Assembly: GCF_016801865.2 (NCBI RefSeq)
Contig: NC_068937.1
Span: 67,825,452 to 67,889,451, forward strand
Reading direction: 5' to 3'
Length of the DNA stretch: 64,000 nucleotides
DNA from: Culex pipiens pallens
Lineage: Eukaryota > Arthropoda > Insecta > Diptera > Culicidae
Shown here one piece after another: positions 1 to 10,737 of the stretch. Under the pieces are notes generated by a model. It was not told the origin of the DNA. It did no database searches and was given only the letters and a program-made list of their open reading frames with translations. A program made the translations under genes and the position numbers. Position 1 is the first letter of the stretch, and the number at the start of each line of letters is the position of its first letter.

Positions 1-975
1 ACCGCCAGCCGCGTTTGAGGCCCGACGTGAGTGCAGAAATCGAGGTCAAGCGGACAGCCAATCATTAAATCTCTTTTCCTAGGCGCACACGGAGGCAGGC
101 CAGCGCCGTGTCGAAGGACGAGCCCGATCTAAAGCGGACGCGCGAGGCAAAACTCGAGAGTGGAGGCGGCAGGAGAGACGCATCGCATGCCAAAAACCAC
201 AAGTAAGCGAGGCATTGACAATTGACGCTGTACTTCCACTAAGATCACCCTATTCACAGGAGATTGAGGGTCACCACACACACGCGCACGACTGAAGCGA
301 GATTCAGTGTCAAGGTCACGCCGACGAGGAAGCAAGTCGTAAGTTAGCTCCAGGCAGGTGGTGCGTCACCAATACTAACAAAGGGCTCTCTTTAAACAGT
401 GAGAACGGTGCTCGAAGCACGCGGAACACCACTAGAGGACCTGAAGCTAAAAAGAACGCCCCCGAACCGTACGGGGTAAGATTGAGCCTGAATCAAGGAG
501 TAAGCACATGGAGCTGACGACTTTTGTTTCCACAGGGCGTTTATACACCGTTTGCTTTGTGCTCGAGGGCCGACCGACTGCACAGGTCGTGCCGCGGCAG
601 TTTTGTCAGCGAATACCATCGGCGGAGATCGAGTAGAGGCGTCGAGAAGAGGCCGTCGAAGTCGCGCGGCGCAAGGACACGGAGGATGCCAACGTCGCGC
701 AAGCACGCACGTACGCAGAGCGCGTCGCGAGGACGCGGAGCGCGTGGTGCGAACGCGACGCCGAGGCTGGAGCACGAGCTGATCGACGGGGGCCAGGACG
801 TGCGGCTACGGCATGGCGGCAGAAAGCGCGCGAGGACGGGTAGGGATTAGATGGGCCCATCTGTGAGTGAGTAGGAAGACATGTGTTGTCCATTAGCGTA
901 AGAAAGCAGGGAACAGAGTTTGGCAGGAGTAACATTATTATGTAAACTACTAGAATAAAACATGGCAACTTAGCT
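1..975 (+). other. 3' end of a spliced transcription unit (product unknown)
   Basis: Four introns with GT-AG ends can be placed at 27-82, 203-259, 339-399 and 476-535. They are 56, 57, 61 and 60 bp long, the normal size of small fly and mosquito introns, and each has a pyrimidine-rich acceptor (for example ctcttttcctag, tttgtttccacag). The exons are GC-rich and the last one runs from 536 to a polyadenylation signal at 954-959. In the phase that joins exons 1-3 the reading frame stays open from the window edge to a TGA near 293. If that frame is coding, two introns lie in the 3' UTR; otherwise this is a long noncoding RNA. The last exon is open over about 80-100 codons in two frames, giving Arg-rich peptides without a recognisable domain. 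The splice pattern is well supported; the product is not identified. Confidence 0.6.
954..959 (+). terminator. polyadenylation signal AATAAA
   Basis: AATAAA near the end of the last exon of the spliced unit at 1-975, just where the GC-rich exon gives way to AT-rich intergenic DNA. Confidence 0.5.
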
Positions 976-1261
976 CACACGCACACAACTACTTTTAGTT
1001 ATTTTGGCTTGCTAGTCGGGAGCGTCAGCGATTTCGCTCAGCTGAACGGTTCCCTATCAACAGTGTGTTGGCGTTCTGTTTAATTATCAAGGTCAGTCCA
1101 CACTTTTTATTTCCCAATCATATTTCTGTGTACGTTTTGCGCTATTCGTTTGTTATACTTGAAATCATTTTTTCATTTATCAGCTGAATCTGACTGAAAT
1201 TTAAATGTTTTGTGTGAATCAAATTATTTTATTTTCATAATAATTATTTTAACATTATCTC
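976..1261. other. AT-rich intergenic DNA
   Basis: No ORF, repeat boundary or RNA gene recognised; base composition changes sharply from the GC-rich exons to its left. Confidence 0.5.
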
Positions 1262-1704
1262 ATCAACAGAGAGCAAGTTGTGGCGCTATAACCATGGCAA
1301 ATAGTGTCCAGGGCATTTGTGGAAATACAATGTCCCATCCTCGAGAGTCCCGGAGCACCAAAACTTCTTAGCATGGTGCTCCCAACGATTCATTGCTCTA
1401 AAAAAAACAGGAACGTGAGCGGGGGATCCCCACGTTTCTTCCTCCCCTGTAGATTCAGAACTGTATTGCTGTTTGAACATTCGTGTTCAAACTCAATCCA
1501 ATTCAAAGAATCATCTTTGCGGTAAACTTTACGCAGTTGGCCTGGCCGCTTTAACGTTTTGTGATGTTTCAAAGCAATTTATTGCATTGGGGCACTGCAA
1601 ATGTTAATAATGACAAGAGGATGCTAGGCGTTAATCAACCCAAGGCATTTTCCAGGATGCCCTCGAAAGACTGGCTGCGCTAGGGTTAGATTAGATTAGA
1701 TTAG
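1262..1704 (+). repeat. retroposon 3' fragment with (GATTA)n tail
   Basis: A roughly 440-bp block of mixed composition ends in a short tandem run of GATTA at about 1686-1704, the kind of oligomeric tail made by several non-LTR retrotransposons and their SINEs. No coding domain is visible. The left boundary is a guess. Confidence 0.35.
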
Positions 1705-2079
1705 ACATCATAAATCATGTAAAATTACCAATTCTTATGTGTACAATCTGTGTTCCTCAATAAACAATATTGTCAACTTACTTCATTTTGAGTTAGTTCT
1801 CGCAAACGTTCTACTATTTGTTTTCCTTTTTTTGGTCTCATCAGCAAGTATATTCCAGCAACCTAAATTATTGAAAGGAAAAAAAACTCCGAGTTAGTAT
1901 AACCATTACCTGGGATGACAAAAAACTCATATACAGTGAGTCAAAAAATTGTCCGAACGGAAACTTTTTCATAAGTAAAAGTACATAAAACTCGACTAAA
2001 GTACCAACTTTCATACATCCAACGCGGTAGAATGTCCTCTTGAAGATCCACACCGTCTTTGCAGACTGATTAACAGCAA
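1705..2079. other. unannotated AT-rich DNA
   Basis: No gene or repeat boundary could be supported in this stretch. Confidence 0.4.
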
Positions 2080-3244
2080 CACGCAGAAAAATCAGCCTGT
2101 GTAAGGGTAGATTCAACAAAATATTTTGCTGAATATAATCAACAAAATATTTTGTTGAATATAATTAACAAAATATTTTGTTGTATCAGCCCTTGAATTT
2201 TGTTGTTTCAAATCAGGACATTGTTTTGTAACGAAGCGGTATTTTCGTAGAATCTACTCTCGTTTTTGTTGATTAAAATTAGATAGAAAGTCCGTTCAAA
2301 TCCGATTTTTGTTGCAACAACTTTGATTTTTTGTTGAAATTATTCAGATTTAAGTTTCAATTTAAAGCGGCATACGCACTTCGGAAGGAATCGGTCAAGA
2401 AAAATTTCAAATGGGCAACAGCGGCAGAGTAAGCAAGTCAGAGAGGGTGAAGAAAAGCCCCAAGAAATCGTTCCCTCTTCTTTGTTCTGCTGTTCGTAAA
2501 GCTGTTTCTTGACCCCTTTCCTTCCGATCAGCGTACTAGCCTTAAGGCTAGTGAATTAATTAAAACAACAAAACATTTATTTGAAGTAATAGTTTCCGAT
2601 ATTAATTGAAATATTTATTTTTGATGAAACAATTTATGAAACAGGAATGATTTCAGACTGCTTCTTTAAGCGTTGCATCCGTGGTTGCATCACATTCTGT
2701 CCTTCGGCAGTTTTGCATCCCTTGCACCCTCGCTTGCACCCTAGCTTGAACTGCACCTGGTGTTGCCGCTGCCATGCCTTGAGACATCAACAAGGAGTTG
2801 GTTAAGCTGCCACAGCTTGTTGAATCTGTTATGTTCTCAGTGGTCTGAAAGGGTAAAAAATATCAGAAGGGCATTGGTTGGTGGCACCGTTGAAGATGCT
2901 TTTGAAGGCAGCCGGATTGATCGAAGAGGTCACTGCTCGTTTTTTCCGTCTCGTGACTATTTGCTTGGTGTACTTGGGTGGCGGCTGAAAAGTCCCATTT
3001 CTTGAGCACAAACTTCTCGAACCAAGCGAAATTTCGTCCACGGCTGGCGGACAGGCCAATAATCGGTCAAATCACGCGGACAGTCAAGGTAACCGAGGCA
3101 GGGACCGAAGAAAACGAACCCCCAAGAAGCAACAATTTAATTTTGAGTTGTTTCAATCGGATTTGAGAGTTATTTCGACAAAAAATCGTTAAGTTATATC
3201 AACCAAATCTTTTGTTGATTCAAACAGGCCTGATTTTTTGCGTG
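2080..3244. mobile_element. TIR element with CAACAAAATATTTTG subterminal repeats
   Basis: The ends are inverted copies: the left starts CACGCAGAAAAATCAG and the right, read on the minus strand, starts CACGCAAAAAATCAGG; both continue into CCTGT and then ATTCAACAAAA. The left subterminal region carries three near-identical copies of CAACAAAATATTTTG-type units (2118-2185). Inside, 2365-2545 is a further inverted repeat whose arms share CGGAAGGAA and GTCAAGAAA, probably a nested small MITE. There is no transposase ORF. The target duplication is not clear (AA on both sides). Confidence 0.55.
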
Positions 3245-3637
3245 AACTTAGGGGCAGTCAAAGCCGCTAACCACTACTCCACGAGGACCTCCAAACCTAG
3301 TAAATTTATATGAAAAATTATATAAAAAAATAATAATAAAATATAAGTTTATGAAGTTTTATGTTGTAAGAGCCTCTATTGAACAAGTTTAAACAATATT
3401 GTTTTTGTTTTTGTGTGTTCAACCAATCCAATATCCGTAGGTCGGCTACGAAATTATGGGAAAGTATAATCACAGAGAACAGATGTACATCTTGGTTCTA
3501 ACTTGTGTGTAAACCGTGTAAACTAAAAAAATGCGTTGCATACAATCTTGCATCAAAGAAATTAGAGTGTGCAGGATACGCTTGGCAGCGCCACCGTCGC
3601 GGCTGAGAATACTTGACCTAACAATGGAAAAGGCTCA

Positions 3638-3763
3638 ATAGAGTTATCTACGTGCGCATGTATTGCGTGTATGTACACGAAAAAGATTGAGGTTAAATTT
3701 TGTACCAGCCAGCAAAACAAATGGCGTGCTAGTGTGCGTGAGAGCGGGCTTAGATAACTCTAT
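3638..3763. mobile_element. 126-bp MITE with ATAGAGTTATCTA inverted ends
   Basis: Begins ATAGAGTTATCTA and ends TAGATAACTCTAT. A second, diverged copy lies at 59958-60085, which supports the boundaries. No coding capacity. Confidence 0.6.
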
Positions 3764-4202
3764 AATTTCGAAAGAAAATAAATGTTAACCTTGTTTAAAT
3801 ATAAAATTCACTTCTGTATAATTCCAGTTGACTAAAAATAATGCAAAAATGCAATAACATTAACAAAAACATAACAAAAAAAATCATTCAAAAATGATTT
3901 TTCAAGCGACAACTTAAAATAGTCCCTTTACACATGTTATGTAAGATTTCGTTTTGTTTACCTTCTTTGGCGCGTAAAATTGCAACCCTCTGATGAAGGG
4001 CAGTCAGACATTGGTCTGATGTCGTTCGTACGGAATGTTTTATGCAGTGATTAGATGGTCCAACGTTCTGCTACTGTAGGCCATCATGATTTTGGAAGTG
4101 GCGCTATCTAGGCGGATGGTGCACACCCTAGCTCTTTTCAACGTATTTTGGTTTGAATTTTTACACACGTTTTTCAGTGCTGTTTGTTCAATGATATACA
4201 TC

Positions 4203-4802
4203 CACAGAGAACAGATGTACATCTTGGTTCTAACTTGTGTGTAAACCGTGTAAACTAAAAAAATGCGTTGCATACAATCTTGCATCAAAGAAATTAGAGT
4301 GTGCAGGATACGCTTGGCTAGTGTGCGTGAGAGCGGGCTTAGATAACTCTATAATTTCGAAAGAAAATAAATGTTAACCTTGTTTAAATATAAAATTCAC
4401 TTCTGTATAATTCCAGTTGACTAAAAATAATGCAAAAATGCAATAACATTAACAAAAACATAACAAAAAAAATCATTCAAAAATGATTTTTCAAGCGACA
4501 ACTTAAAATAGTCCCTTTACACATGTTATGTCCGATTTCGTTTTGTTTACCTTCTTTGGCGCGTAAAATTGCAACCCTCTGATGAAGGGCAGTCAGACAT
4601 TGGTCTGATGTCGTTCGTACGGAATGTTTTATGCAGTGATTAGATGGTCCAACGTTCTGCTACTGTAGGCCATCATGATTTTGGAAGTGGCGCTATCTAG
4701 GCGGATGGTGCACACCCTAGCTCTTTTCAACGTATTTTGGTTTGAATTTTTACACACGTTTTTCAGTGCTGTTTGTTCAATGATATACATCTGTTCTCTG
4801 TG
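4203..4802. mobile_element. TIR element B, self-nested copy of element A
   Basis: Same inverted ends as element A and near-identical sequence, but lacking the block equivalent to 3590-3730, which contains most of the 126-bp MITE. It sits 10 bp from the right end of A, flanked by ATACATC at 4196-4202 and 4803-4809: again a 7-bp duplication. Confidence 0.75.
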
Positions 4803-4982
4803 ATACATCTGTTCTCTGTGGTATAATCTGTATCAGACTTGGTTTATGCTGATACAACTTATCGCAGTCCCGGACATTAGGTGGTGTTAGGTGGCCTCGC
4901 GCTGCTTCCAATGACCCATTTCAGAATGACAGAGCTCCTTGCGGTCCAATTCCGAGGTCATTGGGCATTGTCCGGCCCCGCC

Positions 4983-5096
4983 TTTTTTGCACTCTATTTG
5001 TAACTGTAAATCTTACTAAAATGTACTGTACGGTAAAACTAGTCTGCCACTAAGAGCCAAAGGCTCACTGGCAAATAAAACGATTAAACTAACTAA
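4983..5096 (+). repeat. LINE 3'-tail fragment
   Basis: An extra block, absent from the sister copies at 29940 and 63045, ends in AATAAA followed by an ACTAA-rich tail (about 5075-5096). This is a 3'-terminal non-LTR fragment inserted into the older retroposon. Confidence 0.4.
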
Positions 5097-5170
5097 ACAT
5101 AGAGCAAGAACCTGACGGGTCCTCGACCTATCTTTAAACTTCCAATCCCATAAGGCAAAAATGGAATCAG

Positions 5171-6304
5171 CGTGTATTTAGTGAAGTTCTCCGCAGATAT
5201 TGAACTGGTAAACGTGTTGACCAGAATATCCAGAGCCGCTACTCTAGAAAGGTTTTCCAGCTGCTTCTTATTAGGTTTTACAGCGTGACGTCACGAGCGC
5301 GCACGCACACACATTTTCGCTGAGACACACGTGCAAAAAATGTAAACAGTGCAGCCGAACTGTCAAATTTATTGAACAAGTTTCAAAAATATTTGTTCAA
5401 AAATACATTTTTTATTTTTTTTATTTAAAGTTTTCGAAAAAACGATCTTTTTTGGAACAAACCCATAAAACAATCCGGATTGTCCCAGAATCATATGTGG
5501 TGGTCAGAGTGTTATCCTCTATCTAGAGGGCGACGAGCGGGAATTCCCGGGAAATCGACCATTTTTAGACATCGCGATTTTTGGAAAAATTGGTTGAGAC
5601 TCCCGGGAAATTTAAAACTTATGAATACCGAAGCAAAATTATATAAACTAATCAGAAAAACGTTTGAAAAATTAGAAATTGTTTTGACACTTGATGTTCA
5701 AGTTTGAATAAACCAATGTTTCTCTAATCTTCTTATTCAGAATGTGTAAATTTGAACTTATCGAATATTCCAATAACTATAATTTAAAAAACCCAAAAAT
5801 ATGCACCCCAAAATTTACCTTAAATCATACATATCAGTTATTGTTTCTATTTATTATTTCTAAGAGGGAAAGTTCAAGATAAGTAAAATTTACATATCCT
5901 CTCTCGAGCATAGCAATCCTCTTAATCTAGTTTTTTAAATGCTAATTAAGTTCATTTTTCTGTATCGAGGTAATTTTCTTTTTCGATGTCAATAAGTTAT
6001 TTTGTGTTTCGCATCAACCTCATTTTTAAATAAAGGTCGGTCTTAAGTTCAATTTTGAAGGAAATTGGACATGTCCGTGATCAAAATTTCGATTAAGATG
6101 TTTTTTTTCTATCTGTATTGCGCAATTGAAAACAGCCCTATTTTTTTTTTTTTGAAATTTAACCTCACCATCGTATTCTTCTGCCAATTTTACATAAGAA
6201 TCACTTATTGACAGAAAGGAATATGTTTCGTTCCAGAGATATCGAATTTTAAAGTTTTGAGTATTTGAGATTTCCTAAATCAGCTTCATTCGCCGCATCT
6301 GCTA
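5171..6304. other. unannotated, repeat-like DNA
   Basis: About 1.1 kb without a supportable gene. At 5539-5610 there are repeated cccggga/tcccggg motifs of the type seen in subterminal regions of nonautonomous DNA transposons. The rest is AT-rich without recognisable coding sequence. Confidence 0.35.
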
Positions 6305-6470
6305 GAAGCACATAGGCGCGCTGTTCAATAATTATTACCTGGTGTTCTTTCCAGTTTCCAACAGTGTTGTACATAAAATGTTTGTCTAGTTTGCTAATGA
6401 TAATTTGTAATGAATCTTATTTCAATAAATAACCAGGTAGAAGTTATTGATCAGCGCGCCTGTGTGCTTC
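6305..6470. mobile_element. 166-bp MITE with about 40-bp TIRs
   Basis: The left arm starts GAAGCACATAGGCGCGCTG and the right arm is its near-complement ending GTGTGCTTC; the arms also share ACCAGGTA-type sequence, leaving a loop of about 80 bp. No ORF. Confidence 0.65.
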
Positions 6471-6615
6471 CCAAATTGATCGGGTGGTCTGATTTGTACA
6501 AAATTCGGGATTCTTGCATGTTTTGATAGTATCAACACTGTTGATTCAACAGCCCTGCCAAATTTGAGCAGGATCGGAGAGGGTAATTTTCAAATGCTGT
6601 TCCGCTTCAGATGGA

Positions 6616-6964
6616 ATGACCTTGATTAGAAACACATGTATCACTTTTCTTTATAAATTATTAAAACTATTGAAAAAGCTGTGCATCAACTGCATGGCGG
6701 ACAAGCACAGTCCGGTAAGTTGCAAACAGCGTTCCTGCAAACTCTGCGGAAGAAGACACAACACTCTCCTCCATCGAAACGTTCCTGAGCAAGCGAAGAA
6801 GCAGTTCAACAGTACCGCTCGCAGCAATCGTCAACTTCCGGTCAAGGTGAACAAGTTCTACCAAGCACATCAGCCTCTTCTGTCCAAACTCTTGTGACGT
6901 CTCGGTCTAACCGGTCTCCCACGAGCTCAGTTTTCCTCTCGACTGCACTCGTCAAAGTCGTCGG
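6616..6964 (+). pseudogene. Bel/Pao retrotransposon gag, zinc-knuckle fragment
   Basis: The frame 6616-6897 contains a knuckle of the form CINCMADKHSPVSC, then CKLCGRRHNTLLH. This paired CCHC plus C..C..RHHTLLH signature ends the Gag of Bel/Pao LTR retrotransposons. Everything upstream is missing, and downstream the sequence is cut at 6975 by an inserted LINE; it resumes at 8340 with the protease/RT part. It is a dead fragment. Confidence 0.75.
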
Positions 6965-6975
6965 GCCAAAGGGTA

Positions 6976-8328
6976 TTTTTTTTGAAATTAAATATGTCTT
7001 TATTGAACTTTCTTATAATAATTACATTTCTTTTACATGCTAAGTGGTATGGCTTGATGCTCTTCATCTTTGTTTTATTTTTCGTTTTATTATTAACTGA
7101 ACACATTTATTTTATTTACTTCAAATTGTTTTGCATTATTGCATTGAATAGAATACATTTGGGTACAAAAGAAAAAAATATATACTTTAACAACTAATCC
7201 TAACTTAAAACTAAAAAAGTAAATTCATTGAAATATTCAAAATCATTAGAACGAGTAAACTACGAACTGTATTTTAAGATGAATGCTCCAAGGGTTCTTA
7301 CTTGTTCCTGGCGAGTTTTACACCCACGCAGTGTTGTTGTCATCTCGATGAAAATGTTCAGAAGTTCTTGTGGTGAAAACAAGTCACTACTGCCTTCATC
7401 CGTTGATGCTGGTTGGTTTTCCCTCGGTTGTTGACTGAAACCAGGAGGTGTTGTATTCTCTGTAACTTTTTGCCGCTGATTCAATGGCAATGGCTGCAGA
7501 TTTTTTTTCCGAACAGATCCCGTTCTTGGTGACGCCAAAGCAGGAAAATCCACGTCCGTGAATGTTGGTGGTGTTTTGCGACGATTTGGTTGGTTCCTCG
7601 TCGTCGCTTGGTGCCGAATTTTTACAAACTCGGCTCGTTTTAGGCAGCTCCGATTCTTGGTAGAATGGTCGCCGCCGCAATTGAAGCATTTGGCTTAGAT
7701 GTTCTCGTTGATTGTTTCGCAAGCTTTAGTTTTGTGCTCACCTCCGCAGGTTGCACAACGACTCTTGATGAAACAGTTCCTTCCACCATGTCCAAACTGC
7801 AAGCAGTTCGAACATTGCGTCACGTCACGGTGCACTGGACGATAACGTTCCCAAATCACGATGACGTTGAAAATTGCCCGAACTGCTTTCAGCTTAGACG
7901 GCGTTGTCGATCCTTTCTCGAGATGAACCAGGTACAGTTGATCACGATACTTGATGTCCTCGTTGTGCCTCGTCATCTTAAAGACTTCGATCACGTTCAA
8001 CTTAAGAGTTTTTAGCTCTTCTTTCAGCACACTCACATCCATGTCGTACAGTCCACGGAGGACTTGTTTCATGGGGCGTTTACCTGGATCGTCATCTCAA
8101 ACGTAGTTGTAATCATTTCTGGTAAGTAGCAGAATTTTGAGCGCCCTTGCTCAAACTGCCTGGCTTTGCAGGTAGCCCTTCGGCATTCTTTAGCTTCTTC
8201 AAATCTGCCGATCCTGCTGGTGAGGACCGCCTCTTTTTCTTGCCGTGAGGCATTTTTGCACTTTTTAGCAATTTTCAGGAGCTAATATCGAGGAGTACCT
8301 CATTGATTGGTGGTCCACAAAGGAATGT
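6976..8328 (-). mobile_element. ORF1-only Jockey-group LINE ('half-LINE'), copy 1
   Basis: A complete insertion on the minus strand: poly(T) at 6976-6983 is its A-tail, and an 11-bp duplication GCCAAAGGGTA flanks it (6965-6975 and 8329-8339). Its 5' end is present, with an ATG at 8253 opening a basic N-terminus (MPHGKKKRRSS). ORF1 continues in broken frames: a GLYDMDV segment and the knuckles CSNCLQFGHGGRNC and CATCGGEHKTKAC (7695-8072), a spacer, and the usual Jockey-type C-terminus near 7260-7400 (SPQELLNIFIEM, CKTRQEQVRTLGAFI). Directly after ORF1 comes an AT-rich 3' UTR with AATAAA. No endonuclease or reverse transcriptase is present, so it must have been moved in trans. Several small deletions break ORF1. 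Confidence 0.75.
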
Positions 8329-8339
8329 GCCAAAGGGTA

Positions 8340-8966
8340 AAACCGCAGTAGGTAGAGTTCTTCTCGACAATGCTTCTCAACCCAACCTCATGACGGAGCG
8401 CTTCCGTCGCATCCTGAATCTGCGGAAAAAAACCAATCAGCACGGATCTGTACGGAGTTGGAGCTGAACGCAAATCAGTTGCCTACTCGGTGGTCACCAC
8501 CGTGTGTTCCCAATTCAACAAATACCGATCGGTCCTCGAGATTCTCGTCCTCCAAAAGGATAAAACCGATCTCGCGACATCGACATCGAACCCAATCGAA
8601 ATGGTCATCGGCAGCGAAGTATTCTTCGAGCTTCTGCGCAAGGGACGCATGCGCATCGACGACGACAAGCCAATTCTCCAGAATTCCGTATTTTTTTGTC
8701 TCGTCTCCGGCGCGTTCCATGGTACCAGCGTATGCAGTCGACTCGTCAGTCATGTTACCACCATGGAAAGTCTGGAGCAGCAAGTCGCACGGTTTTGGGA
8801 AATCTGCGAGGAAATCTACACGACAACGTTTGATAGTAATTAACTATTCTGAGGTTAAATATGAGACGAGCACATGGAGTCCCTTAGGGGGATTGCCCGG
8901 TCCGCGGGGACAAGTGAAGGTCTTCGCGGGAGCTAAGCTGAGGCTACCGGGCGGGTTGCAGTTGGG
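8340..8966 (+). pseudogene. Bel/Pao protease to RT-entry fragment
   Basis: Continues the Bel/Pao element interrupted at 6975. The frame 8490-8843 reads through a segment resembling the end of the protease and the linker before RT: IGSEVFFELL, a DDDKP..LQNS segment and LEQQVARFWE. Family knowledge: Pao elements have a conserved IGADxFF...L motif and an E..FW..E segment here. Frameshifts follow. The segment after about 8850 is not recognised. Confidence 0.6.
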
Positions 8967-9013
8967 CAGGATCGGAGAGGGTAATTTTCAAATGCTGTTC
9001 CGCTTCAGATGGA

Positions 9014-9362
9014 ATGACCCTGATTAGAAACACATGTATCACTTTTCTTTATAAATTATTAAAACTATTGAAAAAGCTGTGCATCAACTGCATGGCGGAC
9101 AAGCACAGTCCGGTAAGTTGCAAACAGCGTTCCTGCAAACTCTGCGGAAGAAGACACAACACTCTCCTCCATCGAAACGTTCCTGAGCAAGCGAAGAAGC
9201 AGTTCAACAGTACCGCTCGCAGCAATCGTCAACTTCCGGTCAAGGTGAACAAGTTCTACCAAGCACATCAGCCTCTTCTGTCCAAACTCTTGTGACGTCT
9301 CGGTCTAACCGGTCTCCCACGAGCTCAGTTTTCCTCTCGACTGCACTCGTCAAAGTCGTCGG
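9014..9362 (+). pseudogene. Bel/Pao gag zinc-knuckle fragment, duplicate copy
   Basis: Second copy, in the tandem duplication, of the fragment at 6616-6964; the knuckle residues are identical. Confidence 0.75.
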
Positions 9363-9373
9363 GCCAAAGGGTA

Positions 9374-10726
9374 TTTTTTTTTAAATTAAATATGTCTTTA
9401 TTGAACTTTCTTATAATAATTACATTTCTTTTATATGTCAAGTGGTATGGTTTGATGCTCTTCATCTTTGTTTTATTTTTCGTTTTATTATTAACTGAAC
9501 ACATTTATTTTATTTACTTCAAATTGTTTTACATTATTGCATTGAATAGAATACATTTGGGTACAAAAGAAAAAAATATATACTTTAACAACTAATCCTA
9601 ACTTAAAACTAAAAAAGTAAATTCATTGAAATATTCAAAATCATTAGAACGAGTAAACTACGAACTGTATTTTAAGATGAATGCTCCAAGGGTTCTTACT
9701 TGTTCCTGGCGAGTTTTACACCCACGCAGTGTTGTTGTCATCTCGATGAAAATGTTCAGAAGTTCTTGTGGTGAAAACAAGTCACTACTGCCTTCATCCG
9801 TTGATGCTGGTTGGTTTTCCCTCGGTTGTTGACTGAAACCAGGAGGTGTTGTATTCTCTGTAACTTTTTGCCGCTGATTCAATGGCAATGGCTGCAGATT
9901 TTTTTTCCGAACAGATCCCGTTCTTGGTGACGCCAAAGCAGGAAAATCCACGTCCGTGAATGTTGGTGGTGTTTTGCGACGATTTGGTTGGTTCCTCGTC
10001 GTCGCTTGGTGCCGAATTTTTACAAACTCGGCTCGTTTTAGGCAGCTCCGATTCTTGGTAGAATGGTCGCCGCCGCAATTGAAGCATTTGGCTTAGATGT
10101 TCTCGTTGATTGTTTCGCAAGCTTTAGTTTTGTGCTCACCTCCGCAGGTTGCACAACGACTCTTGATGAAACAGTTCCTTCCACCATGTCCAAACTGCAA
10201 GCAGTTCGAACATTGCGTCACGTCACGGTGCACTGGACGATAACGTTCCCAAATCACGATGACGTTGAAAATTGCCCGAACTGCTTTCAGCTTAGACGGC
10301 GTTGTCGATCCTTTCTCGAGATGAACCAGGTACAGTTGATCACGATACTTGATGTCCTCGTTGTGCCTCGTCATCTTAAAGACTTCGATCACGTTCAACT
10401 TAAGAGTTTTTAGCTCTTCTTTCAGCACACTCACATCCATGTCGTACAGTCCACGGAGGACTTGTTTCATGGGGCGTTTACCTGGATCGTCATCTCAAAC
10501 GTAGTTGTAATCATTTCTGGTAAGTAGCAGAATTTTGAGCGCCCTTGCTCAAACTGCCTGGCTTTGCAGGTAGCCCTTCGGCATTCTTTAGCTTCTTCAA
10601 ATCTGCCGATCCTGCTGGTGAGGACCGCCTCTTTTTCTTGCCGTGAGGCATTTTTGCACTTTTTAGCAATTTTCAGGAGCTAATATCGAGGAGTACCTCA
10701 TTGATTGGTGGTCCACAAAGGAATGT
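9374..10726 (-). mobile_element. ORF1-only Jockey-group LINE ('half-LINE'), copy 2
   Basis: Duplicate of 6976-8328 generated by the tandem duplication, not an independent insertion: it has the same flanking 11-bp duplication and the same frame breaks. Confidence 0.75.
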
Positions 10727-10737
10727 GCCAAAGGGTA

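Larger units (their letters stand above)
3471..4820. mobile_element. TIR element A, 7-bp target duplication
   Basis: The ends are CACAGAGAACAGATG and its inverse CATCTGTTCTCTGTG. The element is flanked by GTATAAT at 3464-3470 and 4821-4827, a perfect 7-bp target duplication inside the older retroposon. It holds a 126-bp MITE (3638-3763) and has a second copy of itself inserted close to its right end (4203-4802). There is no transposase ORF, so it is nonautonomous. A 7-bp duplication would suit P-like elements, among others; superfamily is not assigned. Confidence 0.75.
3421..5170 (-). mobile_element. disrupted third copy of the tRNA-headed retroposon (body only)
   Basis: Segments 3421-3470 and 4821-5170 match in order the body of the retroposons at 28978-30241 and 62432-63261 (shared landmarks: ccaat.c near the (GT)-rich tail, aaattatggg, gtatcagac, ggtggt, the gacccatttcagaatg block and cattgtccggccccgcc). 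The copy is split by the TIR element at 3471-4820 and by a small LINE-tail insertion at about 4983-5096. The tRNA-like head is not recognisable here; similarity fades after about 5170. Confidence 0.6.

Noticed and set aside
8458..9027. 189-codon plus-strand ORF as a gene
   Set aside because: It runs in the wrong frame across the Bel/Pao protease fragment and through the tandem-duplication joint; its Ser/Arg composition is that of an out-of-frame shadow.
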